63,626 bases of DNA. It comes from Alicyclobacillus sp. (GTDB taxonomy: Bacteria; Bacillota; Bacilli; Alicyclobacillales; Alicyclobacillaceae). The position numbers and the translations under genes are program-made. Location: assembly GCA_023511725.1 (NCBI GenBank), contig JAIMAY010000012.1, positions 1 through 63,626 on the forward strand, written 5' to 3'. Of the stretch, positions 1 to 12,572 are shown piece after piece. Below the pieces are notes generated by a model. It was not told where the DNA came from, ran no database searches, and saw only the letters and a list, made by a program, of their open reading frames with translations. The first letter of the stretch is position 1, and every line of letters starts with the position of its first letter.

Positions 1-28
1 GGACAAGCGGATGACCGGGGGTGAGACG

Positions 29-1105
29 ATGAGCGCACCGAAGCCATCCACAATTCGCAGAACCGCTGGCGAGGCGCCCGCTTATCGCGTGCGGGTGCGC
101 GTGGGGGATAGAGAGTGGGTCGCCGGCGAGGAAGCACCGATGGACGGGACACTTCATTCCGTCGCTGGGTCCAAACCATCTGTGAATGCTTGGCACCCGG
201 CGCCTTCCCTGCACCAGGTGAAAGAACAGCCTTCGGAGGCGCCACGCCGGTCCCCGTCGATTCCCAGATGGTCCCGCTGGCTGCTGCCACTGTTGCGGCG
301 GTGCGACGCGAGAATCGCCGCCGCATGCGAGGTTCTGAGGCCACTCATTCATCCCGCGGCCGTACGCACGACCACGGGCTTTCGGCCGCGCGGCCAAGTG
401 CGACGGCTGCGTGACAGTTTTCAGACGGGTCTCATCCTCGGATTGGCCTTGGGGATCCTGAGTCTGTTGTGGTTCCATCAACTGGAACCGTGGCGAGACG
501 GCGATAATTTGAACCAAGCCGTGACACCGTCGGTGGCCACTGCTCCCCAGGGAGAGCTCGAGGTGCCCGGCTTTTCCGTCCAAGCACTGACGGTTCAGCG
601 TTTCCCGTCGGTGGCATCGGTGCCATCGTCCATCCGTCGACGGAACGACCTGTCCATCTGGACGCTCCCGTCGGGCCAGGTCTTGGCCGTGCAGCAGGTG
701 GCCATCACGTCCTCACCCCTGAAATCGCATGCCAGTGGCGGAGCCACGGTGGTCCCTGTGAATCTCCCTGTCACGCGCGTGCCTATCCAGACTGGAACTG
801 CCAGCCATGCGGATGCGGTGTCCGGTTGGCTGTATCAAGAAGCGGCCGCGCTGCGTGTGCTGACAGCGGTCGTGATGCAGGGGACCTCCGCTCAAGACGC
901 GGAGCAGGCGCATGCCAACGCGGCGAAGGCGCGTCCCGCCGATACGGTCCTCGCGTCCACCGGATATGCGGACAAGCTCAACGCTTTCGCCAACGCGGTG
1001 GAGAAGGTGTACGGGGACTGGCAGCAGGGACGTACGAGTGCGGCGCGGACTGACCTGGCGAAGGCGTATCAGGCATGGCTTCAGTTGGCTGCGAACGGAG
1101 CGTGA
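29..1105 (+). CDS. SpoIIB-like single-pass membrane protein (uncertain)
   Basis: Protein of about 358 residues with a long basic, Pro/Ser-rich N-terminal part, one membrane segment near residues 135-152 (GLILGLALGILSLLWF) and an extracytoplasmic C-terminal part. Just after the membrane segment a stretch beginning FSVQALTVQRF resembles the start of a SPOR repeat. In Bacillus the gene at this place, upstream of radC-mreB, is spoIIB, a SPOR-domain septal protein of engulfment; that identity is inferred from position and topology only. Met at 29 is preferred over 11 because a GGGGG run lies 7 nt upstream, but the frame stays open to the left edge, so the true start could lie outside the window. 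Confidence 0.5.
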   Translation: MSAPKPSTIRRTAGEAPAYRVRVRVGDREWVAGEEAPMDGTLHSVAGSKPSVNAWHPAPSLHQVKEQPSEAPRRSPSIPRWSRWLLPLLRRCDARIAAACEVLRPLIHPAAVRTTTGFRPRGQVRRLRDSFQTGLILGLALGILSLLWFHQLEPWRDGDNLNQAVTPSVATAPQGELEVPGFSVQALTVQRFPSVASVPSSIRRRNDLSIWTLPSGQVLAVQQVAITSSPLKSHASGGATVVPVNLPVTRVPIQTGTASHADAVSGWLYQEAAALRVLTAVVMQGTSAQDAEQAHANAAKARPADTVLASTGYADKLNAFANAVEKVYGDWQQGRTSAARTDLAKAYQAWLQLAANGA

Positions 1106-1187
1106 CAGGTGAAAGTTGGGGGAAGGATTTTGTCTCCCCTTGTCGAATGGTAGAGAAGTTGTGCCGTGCGCGCAGAGGAGGATCGTG

Positions 1188-1427
1188 ATGCGGGCATCAG
1201 GATGGAGGACGGCTGGATTCGTGCTGGGCGGGGCCGTGATCGGAACCTTGGCGGGACAACTGCTTGCACAACAGGTCCCCATGCTGTCTCACAGCACGGT
1301 CGTCCAGTGGAATCCCGCAGGAGATCTGGCTGTGCTGCGGTACTCCCTGTCCATCACGCTGCGGGTCAATTGGCTGACGCTGATAGGCGCGGTGGTGGGG
1401 TTCATTGCAGCGCGGCGACTCAAGTAA
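1188..1427 (+). CDS. DUF4321-type small membrane protein
   Basis: 79-residue protein with two hydrophobic segments: residues about 7-24, glycine-rich (FVLGGAVIGTLAGQLLA), and a second close to the C-terminus (LTLIGAVVGFIAARRLK). Size, topology and position just before radC fit the DUF4321 family found beside maf/radC in Bacillota; its function is unknown. The ATG at 1188 is chosen because GAGGAGG ends 7 nt upstream. Frame-compatible starts further upstream would add a hydrophilic leader with no ribosome site. Confidence 0.65.
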   Translation: MRASGWRTAGFVLGGAVIGTLAGQLLAQQVPMLSHSTVVQWNPAGDLAVLRYSLSITLRVNWLTLIGAVVGFIAARRLK

Positions 1428-1538
1428 GGCACAACGGTACAATCGTACGGCCACCTCTCCTTCACGTCATTGCAGGGACGCCATCATGGCGGTATCGTGC
1501 TAAATGACCGGCGATGACTCGAAGGGCGGTGGCTTGGG

Positions 1539-3280
<1,742 letters not shown>

Positions 3281-3313
3281 CGATGACCGCCGCGTCGGCG
3301 GACGGAAAGTGGG

Positions 3314-4174
3314 ATGCGGGTGTCCCGATGGATAACGAGCCGCAGATTGTTCGTCCTGCTGGTGGCCGTGATTGTGGTGATTGCGGCGGCGGGGGTGACG
3401 GCGCGCGCTCGCGGGGCCCGAACGGCGTGGCCCCTGCGCGTCGTGATGGATGTACAAAACACGGTGTCGGGGTGGTTGTATCGCCCGGCGGCCTGGCTGA
3501 GCGGCGTGATGTCGGGGCTGCATGATCTGCGCACGCTGTACCAGGAGAACGCGGCATTGAAGAAGCAGCTCCTCAGTTACAGTGCGCTGCAGGCGCAGTT
3601 GCAATTGGCGCAGGAAGAGAATGTCCAGCTGAGCAAAATGGTCGGGTTCAAGACCAGCAATGCCAACCATTGGACGTTGGCCCCGGCACATGTGGTCGGG
3701 CGCGATCCGTCCTCATGGCGCGCCACCCTGACCATCGACGCGGGTACAGCCGTCGGGGTCCAGGTCAACATGCCGGTGATCAGCCCGGAAGGGGCACTGG
3801 TGGGCAAAGTCATCGCCGCCGGACGCCTGAGCAGCACCGTATCTCTGATCACCGACGCGCAGTCGGGCGATGGCGTGTCTGCGCTGGTGTTGGCGGACAA
3901 CAATTCGCCGGTGTTCGGGATCGTCACGGGCAGTGAGGGCGGTCCGACGCCGCTCAGCATGCAGTTTCTCTCCGCCGTGGCCAACGTGAAGGTTGGTCAA
4001 TCGGTGGTCACGTCGGGTTATAGCGACATCTTCCCGAAGGGGATTCTGATTGGCACGGTGAAGCAGGTGGGCCAGGGCATGCCAGGGTTGACGCGTGATG
4101 CCGCCGTACAGCCGGCTGCTGACCTCGACAATCTCCAGGATGTATTCGTCATCCTGCGGGGGCAGGGTTCATGA
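3314..4174 (+). CDS. mreC: rod-shape determining protein MreC
   Basis: 286 residues. Short cytoplasmic N-terminus, one membrane segment (about residues 11-30), a coiled coil (about 70-105, LYQENAALKKQLLSYSAL) and a two-lobed beta-barrel C-terminal domain outside the membrane. MreC links MreB filaments to the peptidoglycan synthases. Its last codons overlap the mreD start (ATGA), implying translational coupling. Confidence 0.95.
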   Translation: MRVSRWITSRRLFVLLVAVIVVIAAAGVTARARGARTAWPLRVVMDVQNTVSGWLYRPAAWLSGVMSGLHDLRTLYQENAALKKQLLSYSALQAQLQLAQEENVQLSKMVGFKTSNANHWTLAPAHVVGRDPSSWRATLTIDAGTAVGVQVNMPVISPEGALVGKVIAAGRLSSTVSLITDAQSGDGVSALVLADNNSPVFGIVTGSEGGPTPLSMQFLSAVANVKVGQSVVTSGYSDIFPKGILIGTVKQVGQGMPGLTRDAAVQPAADLDNLQDVFVILRGQGS

Positions 4175-4695
4175 GCGCTGTCAAGGCGTTCCTCTGCGTG
4201 TGGCTCGCACTCGTGGTGGACGCCACGTGGTTTCAGTTGCCCGGCATTCAAGGGGCAGCCCCCAACCTGGTTCTGGTCACCTTGGTGATCTTGGCTTCCG
4301 TGCAGGGTGCCCGACGTGCGCTCATCATGGGGGTCCTGGTGGGGCTTATCGAGGACGCGGTGTACGGGCCGTTTCTTGGTCTGGACAGCCTCGCGTATGG
4401 CGCCGTGGGCTACTTTGCGGCCGTGTTGGTGGAACAGTTTCTGCATCGCAACCTGCTGGTGACGTTCTTGGCCACGTGCGTCCTCACGTTTGCCCAGGAA
4501 TGGTTCGACGCGGGGCTCACCTATATGCTGGGGATGGCGGCGTTGGGGCTTCGCTCCGTGTTGGCGGCCAGCTTGTGGCACATGTTGGTGAACGGCCTGG
4601 CTTTGCTCGTGCTGTACCCGCTGTTGCGCGTGTGGCTGACACCTCGCCGGCGATCCCGTTACAGCGACGGCGCCGAACAACCCAACGCGTCTTGA
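4171..4695 (+). CDS. mreD: rod-shape determining protein MreD
   Basis: 174-residue integral membrane protein with about five hydrophobic helices, including LVLVTLVILASVQGARRAL and ALIMGVLVGLIEDAVYGPFL; the G-L-x-x-D-x-x-x-G-x-x-G pattern is typical of MreD. It is the third member of the mreBCD elongasome operon. It starts within the mreC stop codon (4-nt overlap). Confidence 0.93.
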   Translation: MSAVKAFLCVWLALVVDATWFQLPGIQGAAPNLVLVTLVILASVQGARRALIMGVLVGLIEDAVYGPFLGLDSLAYGAVGYFAAVLVEQFLHRNLLVTFLATCVLTFAQEWFDAGLTYMLGMAALGLRSVLAASLWHMLVNGLALLVLYPLLRVWLTPRRRSRYSDGAEQPNAS

Positions 4696-4704
4696 CGCAT
4701 TTGC

Positions 4705-4724
4705 TGCCCGCCGTAAGGCGGGCA
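4705..4724 (+). terminator. hairpin between mreD and minC (weak terminator or attenuator)
   Basis: Perfect 8-bp stem TGCCCGCC/GGCGGGCA with a GTAA loop 10 nt after the mreD stop, followed by TTTGTACGTTT rather than a solid T-run. It may partly separate mreBCD from minCD expression, or protect the upstream mRNA end. Confidence 0.4.
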
Positions 4725-4822
4725 TTTGTACGTTTCACCAGGTTTTTGCATACGGCAGGAGAATCCGGGATGATCGCGAATATGTCAAGCCGGATTCGCC
4801 GTCTCGCGCAGGAGGGAGTCGC

Positions 4823-5512
4823 TTGACCACACCGTTGAAAGAACAGTGGAAGGCCGGTCCAAAGCCGCCGGTGTCCGTGAAGGGCACGCGTGACGGACTG
4901 CTGTTTTTGCTCAATGAGGAGTGCAGCGTGGATGAGATAGAGGCGCGGTTGCGTGAACTCCTGCACGGCGAGTCGGCCGGATGGTTTGACGGTCCCGAGG
5001 TTCACGTGGCGGTGGACTATGGGTCGAGGCAACTGACACCGCACGAGCAGCGCCGGTTGCTCAGCGTCTTTCTCGAAAAGGAGAACTTCGTTCTGCGAGA
5101 ATGGGGAAGCCGTACACAGGCCAGACACTCTCTCTACAGCCACCGGGAAGGCGCTGCGTCTCCCATCATCCACTGGGGGACGGTTCGCAATGGCCAGCAT
5201 GTGGCCGCGGAGGGTGATGTGGTCATCATCGGAGACGTCAATCCCGGCGGTGAAGTCACAGCGACGGGCGACATTTTTGTGTTTGGCCGGCTGGCGGGCA
5301 TGGCGCATGCGGGGAGCGAAGGGAACCGCCGCGCGGTGATTGCAGCGGCGGAATTCATGCCGATGCTGCTGCGCATCGCGGACACGTATGCTCGACCGCC
5401 CGAGATCGACGGCCGACCGCTGTACACGTGGATGGAGTTTGCGTATCTGAGCGAGGAAGGCATGGCGGTGGATAAAATTCAATTTCTGCCGAATCTGCGT
5501 CGACAGGGCTGA
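4823..5512 (+). CDS. minC: septum site-determining protein MinC
   Basis: 229 residues. N-terminal MinC domain (about 18-110) and a C-terminal beta-helix (about 115-215) with the repeating glycine pattern GDVVIIGDVNPGGEVTATGDIFVFGRLAGMAHAG read in short turns, which binds MinD and inhibits FtsZ assembly away from mid-cell. TTG start at 4823, supported by GGAGGG 6 nt upstream; no ATG is available at the right place. minD follows after 17 nt. Confidence 0.93.
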   Translation: MTTPLKEQWKAGPKPPVSVKGTRDGLLFLLNEECSVDEIEARLRELLHGESAGWFDGPEVHVAVDYGSRQLTPHEQRRLLSVFLEKENFVLREWGSRTQARHSLYSHREGAASPIIHWGTVRNGQHVAAEGDVVIIGDVNPGGEVTATGDIFVFGRLAGMAHAGSEGNRRAVIAAAEFMPMLLRIADTYARPPEIDGRPLYTWMEFAYLSEEGMAVDKIQFLPNLRRQG

Positions 5513-5529
5513 TGTGAGGGGAGCATCCG

Positions 5530-6327
5530 ATGGGATCATCGATTGTTATCACGTCTGGCAAGGGCGGGGTGGGCAAAACCACGTCCACGGCCAACATCGG
5601 TACGGCATTGGCGCTGCTGGGGAAGAGCGTATGTCTCGTGGATACCGACATCGGGCTGCGTAACCTGGATGTCATCATGGGGTTGGAGAATCGCGTCATC
5701 TACGACATTGTGGATGTCTCCAATGGCGAGTGCCGATTGGAGCAGGCGCTGATTCGAGACAAGCGGTTCGAGAATCTGGCGCTGCTTCCGGCGTCGCAGA
5801 CCAAAGACAAGACGGCATTGACCGCTGACGCGGTGAAGCGGATTGTCGGCGAGCTGAAGCAGCAGTTCGACTACGTCTTCATCGACTGTCCGGCAGGGAT
5901 TGAACACGGCTTCAAGGTGGCGGTAGCTGGTGCGGACAGGGCCATTGTTGTGACGACGCCAGAGGTTGCCGCCGTACGTGACGCGGACCGAGTGATTGGC
6001 CTGCTGGAGGCCGAGCGCTTGCACAGCCCCAAGCTGATCATCAATCGTATTCGGCCGCGCATGGTCAAACAGGGGGACATGCTCGACATCGACGAGGTGG
6101 TACAGATTCTCGCCATCGACCTGATTGGCATTGTTCCCGACGATGAGGTCATCATCAGCCAGGCGAACAAAGGGGAACCCGCCGTGGTGCGCCCGGACTC
6201 CCGCGCGGCGATGGCCTATCGGGATATTGCGCGGCGGATCCTCGGGGAATCGGTACCGCTCATGTCGCTCGAGGAAAAGACCGGGTTTTGGCAACGGATG
6301 CGCCGCCTGATGGGCGGGCGTGCCTGA
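5530..6327 (+). CDS. minD: septum site-determining ATPase MinD
   Basis: 265 residues, ParA/MinD-type P-loop ATPase. Deviant Walker A KGGVGKTT (residues 11-18), switch I DTDIGLRNLD, switch II FIDCPAGIE, and a C-terminal amphipathic membrane-targeting helix (EEKTGFWQRMRRLMGGRA, the last ~18 residues). It recruits MinC to the membrane. The RBS GAGGGGAG lies 7 nt upstream of the ATG. Confidence 0.97.
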   Translation: MGSSIVITSGKGGVGKTTSTANIGTALALLGKSVCLVDTDIGLRNLDVIMGLENRVIYDIVDVSNGECRLEQALIRDKRFENLALLPASQTKDKTALTADAVKRIVGELKQQFDYVFIDCPAGIEHGFKVAVAGADRAIVVTTPEVAAVRDADRVIGLLEAERLHSPKLIINRIRPRMVKQGDMLDIDEVVQILAIDLIGIVPDDEVIISQANKGEPAVVRPDSRAAMAYRDIARRILGESVPLMSLEEKTGFWQRMRRLMGGRA

Positions 6328-6431
6328 CGACCGTCTTGCGCTGACCGTCACCATGCGGGCAGCATACTTGTCCTGCCATTCGCATACGTATCCTTCGGAG
6401 ACAAGCGGGAGCGTATGCGGAGGGGATGACG

Positions 6432-7391
6432 GTGGCTGTTCGGCGATGGTCGCAGGGACGCTTGGCGCAGTGGAGCGAACGCTGGCGAGGAATATCCACC
6501 AGGAAGCCGACCCAGGCTGCCCAGGCGGATGATCCGTGGTTGAAGCTGAGTGCCGAGGAAGGGACGGGATTCCGCGAGGATCTCTATCGGCGTGACGAGC
6601 AGGCCCGGCGCTGGGAGGAAGCCTGGCGTCAAGGGAAGACGGATACACACCATCCAGCCTCTGCACCGGGCTGGTTGTACGAAAGCTCGCCGTACGGCGT
6701 GGCGGATGAGGATGGGACGCTCCGGGAAGTGGACAGCCGGCATTGGCGGGTGCTTCCGGCTCGTGCGAAACGCATGCGTGTACCCACGCCCAAGACGGCA
6801 TCTGCGCATTCCAGATCGCCGATGTGGCTTACGCAGTCCGCCGTGGCGATCACGCTTCTCGCCGCCGTCGTGTACAGCACGCACGCGTTGAATCCTGTGG
6901 CGGGTTGGATCCGAAGCGCGGCGGCGTATGCCACATCGGCGGACTACACGCAGACGGCGTGGCCAGCGCTGAAACGCGTGTGGTCAGATCTGGAATCCCG
7001 AGCATCGGCCTCGGAGGAAGCGTGGTTGCCACCTCGCGCGCAGGCGCCGGTGAACGGTATCATCTCGTCCGATTACAGTGATGCACATCCGGCCATGGAG
7101 ATCACGGCGGCATCCGGCGCGCCGGTGGTCGCGGTTGCCGCGGGCACGGTCACCGAGGTGAAAGCGTCGGGGCGCTTGAACACCGTGGTGATCAATCACG
7201 GCAGCGGTATCGGGGTGGCCACGTACGAGGGGCTGACAAGCGTTTCGGTGCGCACCGGGGAGTATGTGACCGAGGGTGAGGTGATTGGTCGCCTGCCCAC
7301 GGATCACCCCGTGTTGACCTTTTCACTCGCACAGAATGACCAGCCCGTCAATCCTCACCAGGTCATCCCGTTCCCGAACGGTTCCGCATGA
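6432..7391 (+). CDS. spoIVFA: SpoIVFA-like protein with degenerate M23 domain
   Basis: About 319 residues: a long charged N-terminal cytoplasmic part, one membrane helix (about residues 131-153) and a C-terminal LytM/M23-like beta fold (about 205-310). The peptidase metal ligands are not intact: the usual H-x-G-x-D is HPAME and the second HxH site reads VLTFSL, so catalysis is unlikely. That matches SpoIVFA, which tethers and inhibits the SpoIVFB protease and is itself cut by SpoIVB (encoded at 48.5 kb). GTG at 6432 is preferred, 6 nt after GGAGGGG; the ATG at 6426 abuts that Shine-Dalgarno. The end overlaps spoIVFB. Confidence 0.75.
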   Translation: MAVRRWSQGRLAQWSERWRGISTRKPTQAAQADDPWLKLSAEEGTGFREDLYRRDEQARRWEEAWRQGKTDTHHPASAPGWLYESSPYGVADEDGTLREVDSRHWRVLPARAKRMRVPTPKTASAHSRSPMWLTQSAVAITLLAAVVYSTHALNPVAGWIRSAAAYATSADYTQTAWPALKRVWSDLESRASASEEAWLPPRAQAPVNGIISSDYSDAHPAMEITAASGAPVVAVAAGTVTEVKASGRLNTVVINHGSGIGVATYEGLTSVSVRTGEYVTEGEVIGRLPTDHPVLTFSLAQNDQPVNPHQVIPFPNGSA

Positions 7392-8287
7392 TTCGACGCC
7401 GATTCTGGCGGATGCTGGTGCACCGGCGGCGGGCAGGGCACATTCGTTTGCATCCGCTCTTCGTCGCGCTGATGGTTGTGGCGGTGGCGGCGGGTCTTTG
7501 GCAAACCGCCGTCGTTCTGTTCCTGCTGGTCGTCCTGCATGAGTTGGGACACGCGGCCGTGGCGCATCATCTGGGATACACCGTCGAGGAGGTGTTGCTG
7601 CTTCCCTTTGGCGGTGTGGCGAAGCTGGGTTACGGCAGGATTGGGTTTGCACCAAGGCACGAGGCGCTGATTGCGGTCGCGGGTCCGCTCGTCAACCTGG
7701 TTATGACCGGTTTCGCGCTTGTGCTTCGCGCGGTGCATGTGTGGAGTGCCTCCTTTACGCACCTCGTCAACACCATCAATCTTTGGATTGTGATTTTCAA
7801 TCTTCTGCCGGCTCTGCCGCTGGACGGGGGTCGAATGCTCAGGGCAGCGCGATCACGGCGGATAGGGTATCTCCAGGCCACGCGGGAGGCGACGCGTATG
7901 GCATTTGTACTGGCCACGGTACTCGTGCTGCTGGGCGTGGTGTCGTTTTGGGCGGGGTATCCACACCTGGGTGCTCTCATCTTAGGCGTGTTTCTCCTGC
8001 TCAGTGCATGGGAGCAGCGACGTCAAAGCCGCATGGAAGCGGTTCGCTTTCTGGATGCCAAGCGCCGGCAGCGATGGGCACGGCCGCAGACCGTGCGCGC
8101 CCTGGCGGCTCCCGAGGAGGCCACCATCCGCGATGTGGTGGAACGCTTCGCGCCGGATCGATACCACATGGTGTACGTGCTGGATGAGCAACGTATGGTG
8201 CGGACCGTGCTCGAAGAGGATGAGGTCCTGGACGCTGTGTTCCAGGGGCGCTGGCTCACGCCCCTGCGAGAGTGGTTGGAGAGATAA
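7388..8287 (+). CDS. spoIVFB: M50 site-2 metalloprotease, stage IV sporulation SpoIVFB
   Basis: 299-residue polytopic membrane protease. Zinc motif H51-E-L-G-H55 lies in a membrane helix and the third ligand is in LPLDGGRML (D146), the family hallmark. In Bacillus this enzyme cleaves pro-sigma-K in the mother cell after release from SpoIVFA/BofA inhibition. The C-terminal ~80 residues form a soluble tail (CBS-like in homologues). ATGA overlap with the upstream spoIVFA-like gene supports co-production of enzyme and inhibitor. Confidence 0.9.
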   Translation: MIRRRFWRMLVHRRRAGHIRLHPLFVALMVVAVAAGLWQTAVVLFLLVVLHELGHAAVAHHLGYTVEEVLLLPFGGVAKLGYGRIGFAPRHEALIAVAGPLVNLVMTGFALVLRAVHVWSASFTHLVNTINLWIVIFNLLPALPLDGGRMLRAARSRRIGYLQATREATRMAFVLATVLVLLGVVSFWAGYPHLGALILGVFLLLSAWEQRRQSRMEAVRFLDAKRRQRWARPQTVRALAAPEEATIRDVVERFAPDRYHMVYVLDEQRMVRTVLEEDEVLDAVFQGRWLTPLREWLER

Positions 8288-8307
8288 AGCTCATGGCGTG
8301 ATCACGG

Positions 8308-8337
8308 TTGCCACTGAACTCCCTGCTGTGTTAACAT
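8308..8337 (+). promoter_or_regulatory. sigma-A-type promoter for the rplU-prp-rpmA operon
   Basis: TTGCCA at 8308-8313 and TAACAT at 8332-8337 are separated by 18 nt. They place the transcription start near 8344, leaving a leader of about 85 nt before rplU. Confidence 0.5.
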
Positions 8338-8343
8338 AGATGA

Positions 8344-8423
8344 GCGTGTGTACAACCGCACGAAACACGGCGCTGCAATCTCCGGACGGAGAGCCTGTTT
8401 CGGCGAGTCTGCAGAGAAGGAGA
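8344..8423 (+). ncRNA. putative L21 (rplU) 5' leader
   Basis: About 85 nt of non-coding leader between the predicted promoter and rplU. Bacillota commonly carry the L21 autoregulatory leader here. Local pairing such as TCTCCGGACGGAGA (near 8380-8393) is visible, but I could not match the full consensus, so the assignment rests on position plus hairpin potential. Confidence 0.4.
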
Positions 8424-8430
8424 CGTGACG

Positions 8431-8742
8431 ATGTACGCCATCATCGAGACGGGCGGCAAGCAGTACCGCGTGTCGCAGGGAGACACCATCGTTGTCGAGA
8501 AGCTGCCCGCGGAGGTCGGCAGCACGGTGACCCTGGACAAGGTTCACCTCGTGCATACGGGAGAGAAGCTTCAGGTCGGCGCACCGTATGTGGCGGGTGC
8601 CAAGGTTGTGGCCAAGGTCGTGGAGCACGGGCGTGGCAAGAAGATTGTGGTGTTCAAGTATAAGCCGAAGAAAAACTATCACCGCAAGCAGGGTCATCGC
8701 CAGCCCTACACCAAACTCACCATCGAGGCCATCGAGGTTTGA
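8431..8742 (+). CDS. rplU: 50S ribosomal protein L21
   Basis: 103 residues, exactly the family length, starting [14 protein letters not shown] and ending with the [17 protein letters not shown] signature of L21. The ATG at 8431 sits 7 nt after AAGGAGA; a GTG two codons upstream is less likely. First gene of the conserved rplU-prp-rpmA cluster. Confidence 0.98.
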   Translation: MYAIIETGGKQYRVSQGDTIVVEKLPAEVGSTVTLDKVHLVHTGEKLQVGAPYVAGAKVVAKVVEHGRGKKIVVFKYKPKKNYHRKQGHRQPYTKLTIEAIEV

Positions 8743-8744
8743 GC

Positions 8745-9095
8745 ATGATCCGCGTTCACGTCTCGCAGCGCGAGGGTCGCATCACGGCGTTCACGGTGTG
8801 CGGCCATGCGGGCTATGCGCACCACGGTGAGGACATTGTGTGCGCGGCCGTCAGCGCCCTGACGCTGAATGCGGTGAACAGCTGTGAACGTCTGCTCGGC
8901 ATCCGGCTGGCCTGTCGGGACGACGGGGAGTGCTTGCACTGCGAGGTGCCGATGACCCGTCAGGATCCAAAGGTCCAGTTGCTTCTGGCGAGCATGGTGT
9001 TCGGCTTAGAACAGACGGCGGAGGCTTATCCCGAGTACGTCCGGGTTCGGGTGACCGGTGAAAAACCGGGCGACGATACGACAGACAGGGAGTGA
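8745..9095 (+). CDS. prp: ribosomal-processing cysteine protease Prp
   Basis: About 116 residues. Catalytic pair H21 ([14 protein letters not shown]) and C33 ([10 protein letters not shown]) match the Prp family, which removes the N-terminal extension of L27 in Bacillota. It lies between rplU and rpmA, and the L27 encoded next carries the matching cleavage motif. ATG at 8745 is taken as start; an in-frame TTG at 8739 overlapping the rplU stop is the alternative. Confidence 0.93.
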   Translation: MIRVHVSQREGRITAFTVCGHAGYAHHGEDIVCAAVSALTLNAVNSCERLLGIRLACRDDGECLHCEVPMTRQDPKVQLLLASMVFGLEQTAEAYPEYVRVRVTGEKPGDDTTDRE

Positions 9096-9100
9096 TCAGG

Positions 9101-9409
9101 ATGTTGCGGTTTGACCTGCAACGGTTCGCCCATAAGAAGGGTGTGTCGAGTACCCGCAACGGCCGCGACAGCGAATCGAAGCGGCTGGGTGTGAAGCGGT
9201 TCGACGGGCAGTTTGTGACCGCCGGTTCCATTCTCGTCCGTCAGCGCGGAACCAAGATCCATCCGGGCAAGAACGTGGGTATCGGTAAGGATGATACGCT
9301 GTTCGCGCTGGTGCCCGGACACGTGAAGTTCGAGCGTTTCGGTCGCAACCGCAAGAAGGTCAGCGTCTATCCCGTGGAGCAGCCCGTGGCAGCCACGGTC
9401 GAGGCGTAA
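9101..9409 (+). CDS. rpmA: 50S ribosomal protein L27 with Prp-cleaved extension
   Basis: 102 residues. It begins [14 protein letters not shown], the Bacillota-type extension (consensus MLxxDLQxFAxKKG) that Prp cleaves after A10 to expose the mature N-terminus needed at the peptidyl-transferase centre. The rest ([30 protein letters not shown]) is standard L27. The ATG at 9101 is preferred over the upstream GTG because it gives the exact processing motif and follows GGGAG by 8 nt. Confidence 0.98.
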   Translation: MLRFDLQRFAHKKGVSSTRNGRDSESKRLGVKRFDGQFVTAGSILVRQRGTKIHPGKNVGIGKDDTLFALVPGHVKFERFGRNRKKVSVYPVEQPVAATVEA

Positions 9410-9443
9410 GACGGATTGAACGCGGATCAGAATTGACTTACAG

Positions 9444-9471
9444 CGGCTTGGCAGATGCCAAGCCGTTTTTT
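9444..9471 (+). terminator. intrinsic terminator after rpmA
   Basis: 9-bp stem CGGCTTGGC/GCCAAGCCG with an AGAT loop, followed directly by six T. It ends the ribosomal-protein operon before spo0B. Confidence 0.92.
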
Positions 9472-9490
9472 CGAATGGAGGCCCACCTCG

Positions 9491-9964
9491 ATGCCGTCCC
9501 TTCCCTCACCACAAGAAGCGTTTCGGCGACACCGACATGATGTTCTGAATGAACTCCAACTCATTCGTGCCTATATTCAGATGGGTCGTACAGGCAGTGC
9601 CCTGCAGGTTGTGGATCGGTTGGCTGCGTGGTTGGGGACGCTGTCCCAGTGGCAGACTGCGTTTCCCACTCAACCTGAGACGATGTGGTGCGCCAGCCAG
9701 TGCCCCCACCTGCGCCTCGTCGCGTGCGAAGGTCCGGTGGGTCAGGGGGACATCGGGCGGTTGTGCGAGGCGTGGCTTTGGCTGGACGAGGCCGCGGCTG
9801 CAGCCGGATGCTACGCGGACGTGGCGCTGGCCTGGCGGCCCGGTGAGGGGTATGAGTTGCTGCTGCATCCTGCTGAGGAAACCCGAGGCGCGTGGGAGAC
9901 GATACTGACGTCAGCGCCCGCGTGGCCGGGGCTGCGTGTCGCGCTCACCATCTGGCGCGACTGA
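9491..9964 (+). CDS. spo0B: Spo0B-like sporulation phosphotransferase
   Basis: 157 residues. Residues 11-40 form the helical-hairpin dimerisation segment with H16-D-V-L-N-E-L-Q-L-I, the phospho-accepting histidine motif of SPOB-type proteins; the remainder is a degenerate ATPase-like fold without N/G boxes, as in Spo0B. In Bacillus it relays phosphate from Spo0F to Spo0A. Position between rpmA and obg is the classical spo0B location. ATG at 9491 has GGAGG 8 nt upstream; an earlier in-frame ATG lies inside the terminator hairpin and is rejected. Confidence 0.8.
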   Translation: MPSLPSPQEAFRRHRHDVLNELQLIRAYIQMGRTGSALQVVDRLAAWLGTLSQWQTAFPTQPETMWCASQCPHLRLVACEGPVGQGDIGRLCEAWLWLDEAAAAAGCYADVALAWRPGEGYELLLHPAEETRGAWETILTSAPAWPGLRVALTIWRD

Positions 9965-11741
<1,777 letters not shown>

Positions 11742-12572
11742 CAATGTCGTGATCGTCCGAAGTGAAATGGGCGAAGAGGAGATCTGGCTCGGGCGCGGTT
11801 TGGGTTTCGGCACACGCCCAGGGGCGTACCTCCACTCGGACGATCCGCGCTTGGAACGGCGGTTTCGCAGCGCGGAAGGTCACCCTTCGGAGCCGCTACC
11901 CCCAGCGTCTCGCCCAACAGCCTGGGACCAGGACGCCGCTGACATGGAGGATTGGCTGCGTCCGCTGCTGCCGCCCGAAGTGACGCACGCCGATTCACTC
12001 CGTGCCTTGGCCACGCATGCGCGGGGTGCGGTGGATAGATTACGGGCCGGGATCCCCATTGACAATCCATTCATGGGTGAAGTGCGGCTTCTCTATCCAG
12101 ATACCTGGCAGGTGGCCGAGCGCATCGCTCGCGCGTTGACGGTCCGTTACCGAGTGGTGCTTCCCGATGAGGAGGTGGCATTCCTCACGCTGCACGTGCA
12201 GGCGCTCCTCAAGCGCGGGGCGCGCAAATCTATGATGGAGTCCATACGAGCGGCCGAGCGGGCCTTGAAGCTGCTCACAGCGCGGGCCCCGCAGTTGCTA
12301 GAGACCGACGGCCTCCATATTCGTCGGTTGCGCACGGAATTGCGGCGCGCCTTTGAGCGCATGCTGAACGGAGAGCGTCTGAGCGGGCTCGCCGTGGATC
12401 GCGTGGAAGCCGAGGCGACGGCGTGGCTCGGTTTGGCGGAGGAGATGCTGCGCGCCGGACTTCCCACTGCTGCGCCAGACCGCATGGAGCGTGCGCACTT
12501 GGCGCTTTGGTTGGCCCGCATGGGTGCGCTTGCAAACGCGCGGCCGCCTACGGTAGAACCTCCGTGAGATCG

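Noticed and set aside
5536-6801. 421-codon minus-strand frame opposite minD and spoIVFA
   Set aside because: Antisense to two well-identified genes, His/Arg/Pro-rich composition, no ribosome site; a shadow of GC-rich codon use.
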